From contig CM041779.1 of assembly GCA_023374045.1 (NCBI GenBank), positions 297,300,167 to 297,364,166 on the forward strand: 64,000 nt of DNA, given 5' to 3'. A program made the translations under genes and the position numbers. Under the pieces are notes generated by a model, which worked only from the letters and a program-made list of their open reading frames with translations, made no database searches and was not told the origin of the DNA. The stretch comes from Limonium bicolor (taxonomy: Eukaryota; Streptophyta; Magnoliopsida; Caryophyllales; Plumbaginaceae). The first letter of the stretch is position 1. Each line of letters begins with the position of its first letter. This document shows positions 57,965 through 64,000 of this stretch, piece by piece.

Positions 57965-60130
57965 GTTCTCCGCCCATGTCAATAGTATCATCTCAATATT
58001 CTCATTGGTGCCCTTTCCTGGAAATTCTTCCACAATCTAAGTTATAGGTTTTGTAACCGTTCATATCTACGAATTGTAGCTCGTTCATGGCTTAAATAAG
58101 CTCTCTTACAACTTACTGCACCTCGGGCTCTGATGTGGTTGACATCCTTGGCTCGTAGGCTCTTAGCATCTAATTTTTCCTGGGTGTGAGCTGACACTCG
58201 GTTCACTGCCGTACTCTTACTCATTATAGTCTATCCTCATAAGCTTCGGGTTCTCTGAATTCTCTCACCCGTTAGGTTACATCATTAGATGTAGTATTGG
58301 ATTTCATGGTAAGTCGCGGCATCCTGCTTCCTACAACGGAAGTTCGGTCAGGTAGTCTGAGGTTAGTCAGTGTCTGTGACAATCCCTTCGTTCTCATAGA
58401 CTTACGTCTCTGTTAACAATTAAGAATTCACTCGTATTAGGAATCTACCTTACGGTCTCTAAGTTGATATTTAACCCTGGTCATCATGCGCTTCCATCTC
58501 AATGCTTCGTTCAACATTTGTTGACTACGCCACCCGTCAATGATTAGTTTATTTGGGTGTTAATGAGGTAAGCAACAATACTAACCATCATTTATGAGTT
58601 TTGTTCTGCTCGGGCTGTGCCACTCCGTGGTGTAGTACTCTGAGCTTCCCTCTGTCGGGATTGTATGTCTTTAATCCTTAGTAGGCTATAGCTTAAATTC
58701 ACTTCCTCTGTCCTTGTTTCCGGGGTTTACCAACATCTTCAATGAAGAATGTTTGTTACTGGTATTCTTAGTTGTCATCCCGGGAATTCCATCCCGTTCT
58801 TGTTGGAAGACGTTGTATCAACAGTCTCCATTGTATCTTGTAATACATTCCTTGTATGTTATTACCTACGTAGTGTTTTGCTCGGATTACTGAGCGATCT
58901 CTTAGGTTCTTCTCTTTGTGGTTGGGATTGGTGTTCTTACCGTACCGTCGGTTGTTGTTGTAGTAGGTTGTATTGTTGCGAAAATTTATATCGTTTAGTA
59001 TTCCGTCCAAGTTCAGTTCCCTGCTGACTGGTGTGTCGACTCATCTCATCATGGTCAGGCCGTCAGGCCTTTCCAAGGTCTCATTCTCCCGTTCTTATGG
59101 ATTTGCAATCCGGTAACAATATGTATAATAACTGTAGCGTTCCGCTACCTTGCCATGATGGCTTCCCGTATAGCTTTATCGTGGCAGCACTTGCTATGGC
59201 AAATGAGCCATGCAAGATGGGCTATCGGTACTATGTACATCAGTAGTGGTACTTTCTTTTAATCTCCATGTAAATTGTAGTCTTGGGACTCCTTTGATGT
59301 TCTCTTATTTGACTAACTGGCCATCCGGCAGTTCCCAGGTTGTTTTGATAGTACAGTCACTTATCAAGGTGTTCCTCTTTTTGAGGGAACCCCTTGTTAT
59401 TTACTATTCCTTAATCCTCGCTCCCGTTTCCAACATTTAGTCAGGGTTACTAAGTACTGATTCTTCTTTAGGCACTACATCGTAGTCCTATTCGGTATAC
59501 AGTTTGTACGCGTTTTTATCATCGCCTGCGCAATGTTCATCAAGTCCCCGTAAGTTTCCAAGTTGTATGGGGTTTGGAGTTCCCTGTTTCATAATGGACT
59601 TTCCGGTAGTCTTTATTCTCATGCACGGTATTGTCCGCTGTTATGCTCCTCCGGACTACTGTTTTGTATCCCTGTCACTTCTCTTTCTCTCCATTGCACT
59701 CGTAGTGCTTTTCTTATTATTGGTATGGCGGGTTATTTCGACTGTGTAGCATGTCGACCCATGTTGCCGGTAATTACCGTTCTCTCATTGGTAGGTTTTC
59801 CGTTGGCAGCGCCTGTTGTGCTCTAATCGGGACCTTCGAGTTCTCGTAAACTGTTGTACTAGAGGTGTTTCTCGTTCTGCCTACGGTTAACTAACTGCCA
59901 GATCGGGTTTCCCCGAGTAAGAGAAGGCTTTCTTCTCTCTGGCGTTTGTTCCTCGTATTCAAAGTTAGGGAAGTGGAGGGCGGGTTTAGGTACTATGGAT
60001 ATCTGGTAAGCACCGGGAAGTCCTTAACTAACGTACCTCTCGCTCTATCACTCAACCCTTAACCCATATCTCAAACTCTAACTCGGTATCCTCCTAAGTT
60101 CGGTAATTCCTGTCATCAGAGCGTAGTTAC
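57965..60130 (-). other. Element A internal region, 5' half, no gene recognised
   Basis: This is the region where gag would be expected on the minus strand, after the primer site. Two open frames of 60-80 codons exist (58768-59010 and 58042-58224), but no CCHC knuckle or Retrotrans_gag core is visible. It looks non-coding or very decayed. The plus-strand open frames here are not assigned. Confidence 0.55.
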
Positions 60131-60142
60131 GCTCTGATACCA
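60131..60142 (-). promoter_or_regulatory. Primer binding site of element A
   Basis: On the minus strand, TGGTATCAGAGC follows the LTR end (GGGGTGTTACA) after the spacer aaaag. It sets A's direction as right to left. Confidence 0.92.
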
Positions 60143-60147
60143 CTTTT

Positions 60148-60655
60148 TGTAACACCCCAACTCATAAACTGACAATAACACGTAAAGCTCCATTTACATA
60201 TATCAACATTACAGCGGAATTCTTAAAACAGTTGGTGTTACCGCCGTTAGTCACCCACGTGACTAACTAGGCATACTAAATACTCCAAGATCTAGCTACG
60301 GTCTGATGGACCCGAATATACCGAACTTCAATGTATACCTAGCCTTAACCAATGCATATCCTTAGTACAAATATTTCATATCCTATTCCATCTTACTAAT
60401 ATCTCATACCATTTACTAAACAAGTGTACATGCACGACTCGTATAACAAAAGGAAAACAACCCGAAGTAATTCTACCCGATCCTACTCTCAGGACGGTCG
60501 TCTTCTGTCATTCACCTGCAAAATTTAAACAGTTGCCCCCGAGGGGGTCAACACCTTTGCTGGTACGATTCTCTTATAGCCCCCAAGCTAATGGGGCTAC
60601 GACGACTAATTGTCGATAGCATGAAGTTGATTAGATACACAACATAAGTAAGAAG
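60148..60655 (-). mobile_element. Element A 5' LTR, 3' portion (truncated)
   Basis: It matches 27039-27545 with about 96% identity by eye. It stops at 60655, where TGTAGACACC begins; the left LTR continues there as 'tgcaataaac'. The rest of this LTR would lie beyond the inserted sequence, outside the window. Confidence 0.88.
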
Positions 60656-61795
60656 TGTAGACACCAAAAATTCTCACCCCATAAAGCAATTTCCGAAATA
60701 AGAAATGAAATAAGAGAGGTCGTCGCCTTTCTCTGTCAAAACGTATTGACGTGCGTGCCAAAACGAAACCATCATTTTATGGCAAAATTCTTGAATCATT
60801 TTTTTAAAAAGCATTTCTGGAAAAAAACAGCGGTTTCAAAAATGAATTTCCAACTCCCATCCGCTTTCAAATCTATCCCTTTTGTTTGTTTAATTATTTT
60901 ACTCTTTAACTTTATTGTATTCTACTTTTTTTTTATTTTTTTTTTTATCGTTCTTATTTTATGGTATTCTATTTAATTGTTTATCTTATTTTATTGTTAT
61001 TTTACTTATTAGTATTCACTTTGATTTTGTCTTTATCATTTATTAATTGTAGATTTATTTCATCATTTATGTTAATTTTATTATTATACTATCGATCTTT
61101 GTTGTTATTTACGTGTTCTTGTCTCCATTTCATTATTTCCTGTCTTTAAAAAAAAACATTTCGTTGATGCATGTAAAATATCTTTAGTTTTATTTCGTAC
61201 TTTCCTTTAAAACATTAATATTTTTAGGGATATTATTCGGGTCAAGCTATGAGTTGTCTATTTTATTCAACATTATTTTATCAAGTTCAGTTAGTATTGT
61301 AGTTGGTCGAGTGCAAAGAAGGAGAACCCATAGGCACCACGTTTGAATCCGAGCCAGTGGCATGGGATGTTTTGTTTTTCTCTATTGTGATCAGAACAAA
61401 CAACACCAGTCCCAAATATTCTCCTCGTTCATACACTTCATGTCTCATCACCTCGTTTTCACCGATGGTAACACAACAAGCTTTCTTTCTCTAAATGGCC
61501 GACAAAAAAAAAACATCCATGCTCATTGTCGTGGCCTTCAAAAACTTTTCCACTCAATTAAAGAACTCGTACACCCATGCTCTCCGGATCCGCATTTCAT
61601 TCTCTGCATGGCCCTTTCCCAAAAAAAAAGGACATACACGCTCTGCTCAACTCGATTCCTCTCGTTCTCTACACCATCTTTGTAAGCTCATCGGGCAAAA
61701 CAAGGAATAATCGGCACTGCCTCATCTTCGTTCTCTTCAACACGCGAACTGGAAGCTACATGCTAACTCATACTCCATCCTCTGCACGTCGGTAT
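60656..61795. mobile_element. Sequence J: probable LTR element inserted in LTR A
   Basis: It begins TGTAGACACCAAAAATTC exactly where LTR A is broken, as an inserted LTR would. The middle (60890-61150) is a T-rich stretch of little complexity. The border with LTR C is set only by where homology to LTR I ends (about 61796). It could also belong to element C. The overlapping open frames at 61303-61813 have no known domain. Confidence 0.4.
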
Positions 61796-62725
61796 TGCAG
61801 ACGTGTAAAATGAGTGGTTAAACTGGTGTAAAAATAAAAGAAAAGAAATTAAAAACTCAAATAAACGTCGGGCTGCAAACAAATCCCGGTCGCAGTAGTA
61901 TAGTGAAAATGTAAGCGACCGGATGTCGAACCGTGGGACTAATGTGCATATTATAGTACCTAAGCGTGTCACAAAAAGGGGGATTAATTGACTTGTATTG
62001 TAAATAAAAAGGAAAGATAAAAATAAACACAGTTAATAGATAAATTAAACGGGACTCTGGGTCAGGTTAATATGATCTGCTAAATTATGCTATTTCTACT
62101 GGTTTAATTAGAATTGTTTGGCAAAATCCCTCTTATTATCTTAAGGACTAAATCATAGCCTCAAAAGAACTCGTTTACCTGAAAATGCAAGGTTCTAATC
62201 AAGGTTCAAGCACAATACGTGTAAACGGACGGTTTAGATATGAGAAATTATTTATGCATCTGAAAATACTAACTTATTAAATCATAATAAGCTTTCTCCA
62301 AATTTACGGCTTAATTAACCGATCTATTTATCACCTGGTCTGATCAAATAGACTTAGCAAGCAATTTAATAAACTCATGACATTTATTAAAAAGGCGAGA
62401 GATAAGCTTTAAAACGCAACAAACTGTATTTAAATAAACCAGTAAAAATATTGCATAATTAATACAAACACATAATAACCGTTCCCAGAGTATAAATATT
62501 CTAGCCTAACATATTAAATAGATAAACAGAAACAAGAGTAGTAGAAATCATCTGTAGTCACTCCTGTATTTGTTCTGCTATTTTGTATACGTAGGACTAG
62601 AGGTGAATATGGTGGAATGTGAAAATAAATAAAATGGAGAAGACGGGAGAAGAGAAATGAGATGGACGTGTGATATGTGGTATGTTGGGTGGTGGATGTA
62701 TGATTTTGAGCAGAAGGCTCGTGGG

Positions 62726-62733
62726 TTTATATA
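62726..62733 (-). promoter_or_regulatory. TATA box of LTR C
   Basis: Minus-strand TATATAAA in the context ctctatataaaccca, the same as in LTR I. Confidence 0.65.
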
Positions 62734-63085
62734 GAGAAAGGAAGAGGCAGCAGAGAAGATAGACAGACGCGTGAGGATTTGATTGAGGCGGCAGAAAGAG
62801 CTGGATAGGATTTGCAGATCATTGATTGCTCTCATTTATTGCAGGGGACAGACAGCTGAACAGAGGCGTGAATTAAGGTAGGCGCCTGCAAGTTGATGGA
62901 TATGGCGGAAGCAACTTGCAGACAGTCGGCGGAGAAGATAAGCTCCCGTTAATTATCTAAACATTAACACGCGTCCGCTTGTTGTCCGCTTCATTTCATG
63001 CGGTCCTCTCTGTGTCCGCCTCTCACGTCCGCCTCTAAATAGGCGGTTGCTTGTGTGTGGTGTCCTTGTGTCTTGTCCGCATGGC

Positions 63086-63207
63086 TGACGTCGCAAGCGA
63101 CGTCGTGAATCTGGGCGGACAAGAGTTAGGCGCGTACTGATATGTACGTCGCGAGCGACGTCGTGATTTGGGCGGACAAGAGATGTACGTCGCGAGCGAC
63201 GTCGTGA
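63086..63207. repeat. Three palindromic ACGTCGC repeats in LTR C
   Basis: Copies at 63086-63108, 63144-63166 and 63185-63207 share gacgtcg./.agcgacgtcgtga; the last two are identical. Each is a near-perfect palindrome (ACGTCGC-GA-GCGACGT) flanked by TGACG/CGTCA words. They lie about 350-480 bp upstream of the TATA box. Confidence 0.85.
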
Positions 63208-63482
63208 TTTTATGCGGACACTCACGACGTCACACACAAACTTTGACTTGCTCTAGATTCTTCGTTTGGACTCCGTTTTTCGAGCCGTTTGCGCCTATGC
63301 GTTCGTCTCCTTGTCTACTTTGCTCCCAGCTTGGTTTTCCTCATGTTTAACCAATAAATTTGTGAGATAATAATAAAACATAAACTAGAGGAAAACTAAC
63401 CGAAGTGGAGAAATGAGCAAGAAAAGTGCTAATATAATATATGAAATACACCTATAAATCATGCTCATTTGGACACTTATCA

Positions 63483-63500
63483 CACCCCCACACTTTCTTT
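63483..63500 (-). promoter_or_regulatory. Polypurine tract of element C
   Basis: On the minus strand, aagaaagtgtgggggtg lies directly before the LTR start TGATAAGTG. It is preceded by tgcttgaggacaagcaaaa, a block often seen before the 3' LTR of Tat/Athila-type elements. Confidence 0.8.
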
Positions 63501-64000
63501 TTGCTTGTCCTCAAGCAAAATCACGTACCCAAGTAAGTAGGCAATGCTCAATATTAACAAATATTATTATGAAGGGTAGGATAAACATGATCTTTAAACT
63601 TTTCGAGGAGTGTGAAAAATCAACTATGGTGGCATAGGTGTGCTCAGGGTAAAAATAAAATATAGAGTTTCGGGGTATGATCTAAGGTACTTCAATGTTT
63701 CTTTTGTTTAGGGATTTGAGAACTTTTACCATGGCCAACTTCTCTCAAGAATGGGCATTGAGGAGAAAACAAAAGGAAAAATAGATTCATGCATTTGTTT
63801 CACTTTTGCATAAGGGATGAGAAAATGTAAGCATCACGCCTTTGTATTTAAGAACACTCAACTCTCTTTGTTGGTTACCAATGGTGTCTCGCAAGTCCCT
63901 TATTATTATTTTTCTTTCTCTTTTTTTTTTTTTAACAGAAAAGCACCCCTTAGCAATCCCTAAGAGAGAAGACAGAAAGAAACCCTGAGCAATAAATCCA
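63501..64000 (-). other. Element C internal region, 3' end
   Basis: Non-coding AT-rich sequence up to the window edge. No motif beyond the polypurine-proximal block is recognised. Confidence 0.5.

Larger units (their letters stand above)
27039..60655 (-). mobile_element. Element A: giant-LTR retrotransposon holding nested insertions
   Basis: This is a minus-strand element. Its left 3' LTR starts TGTAACACCCC on the plus strand at 27039 and ends GGGGTATTTCA at 45686. A polypurine tract follows (45688-45704), then the internal region, then a tRNA-Met primer site (60131-60142). The right 5' LTR (60148-60655) begins with the same TGTAACACCCCAACTCATAAA. The first 0.5 kb of both LTRs is about 96% identical by eye. 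K sits in the left LTR and B in the internal region. Without them the internal region is about 5.5 kb and shows no gag or pol motif, so A is LARD-like (non-autonomous). Confidence 0.88.
61796..63482 (-). mobile_element. Element C 3' LTR (Tat/Athila-type Gypsy)
   Basis: On the minus strand the LTR starts TGATAAGTGTCC at 63482 and matches LTR I (24616-26200) to about 61796. A TATA box lies at 62726-62733 (minus). U3 carries three palindromic TGACGTCG-type repeats at 63086-63207. A polypurine tract and a 'gcttgaggacaagc' motif follow on the right, so this is the 3' LTR of an element that runs off the right edge. The left border is approximate. Confidence 0.72.

Noticed and set aside
58768..59010. 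Candidate gag of element A on the minus strand
   Set aside because: Asn/Arg-rich frame without a Retrotrans_gag core or CCHC knuckle; not enough to call.
59504..59826. Overlapping plus-strand frames with hydrophobic stretches
   Set aside because: They are antisense to the expected gag region of A, overlap each other and have no family signature; the hydrophobicity comes from T/C-rich DNA.
60746..61149. Hydrophobic open frames near 60.9 kb
   Set aside because: They translate a T-rich low-complexity stretch; the apparent membrane segments are composition artefacts.

Overview
This window is plant nuclear DNA, most likely from a gene-poor heterochromatic part of an angiosperm chromosome. The evidence is typical plant LTR retrotransposons with tRNA-Met-type primer sites (TGGTATCAGAGC), two CACTA transposons, a Stowaway MITE, and captured fragments of plant-type NDR kinase and SEC14-like genes with introns. 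There is no convincing intact host gene. Almost every base can be placed in a nest of transposable elements, and most of the borders are fixed by target-site duplications (TSDs). The exact species cannot be told.

Left part (1-16034). Element E ends at 2932; it is a giant LTR in minus orientation that runs off the left edge. Next comes the 3' internal part of element F (2933-10322). F is interrupted by CACTA element L (4036-8887, TSD ATG), which carries exons of two host genes. F ends with two polypurine tracts and a giant 3' LTR (10323-15991). A small CACTA element, M (10500-11779, TSD ATA), sits inside that LTR.

Middle-left (16035-27038). G is a minus-strand LTR end. H is a Tat-like Gypsy element with a PBS near 17192, marked by repeated ACCGGTAA motifs. 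H is split by Copia element N (18648-23889, TSD ATCAT) and by a solo-LTR-like piece, I (24616 to about 26200). A Stowaway MITE lies at 26467-26703.

Right part (27039-64000). Element A is a minus-strand giant-LTR element whose left (3') LTR starts at 27039 and whose primer site is at 60131-60142. Its left LTR holds K (30600-45021, TSD GAAGG), a tandem Copia array of the form LTR-internal-LTR-internal-LTR. The second internal unit of K holds D, a 4.84-kb solo LTR (38350-43192, TSD ATTTC). The internal region of A holds B (49031-57959, TSD GGTTT). B has a 5.6-kb 5' LTR and a gag gene that appears to contain three short GT-AG introns. The right LTR of A is cut at 60655. Beyond it lie an unassigned LTR-like piece (J) and the 3' LTR of another Tat/Athila-type element, C.

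Elements A, B, D, E, F and G look like one broad clade: 4-5.6-kb LTRs, TGAAATACCCC or TGTAACACCCC ends, Met primer site, and little or no coding capacity (LARD or TR-GAG-like). The nesting gives relative ages: A is older than K and B, and K is older than D. The best leads are the intron-containing gag of B, the two-gene capture by CACTA L, the single-TSD tandem array K, and conserved structural features inside the giant LTRs (splice-donor-like arrays, hairpins, duplicated polypurine tracts).
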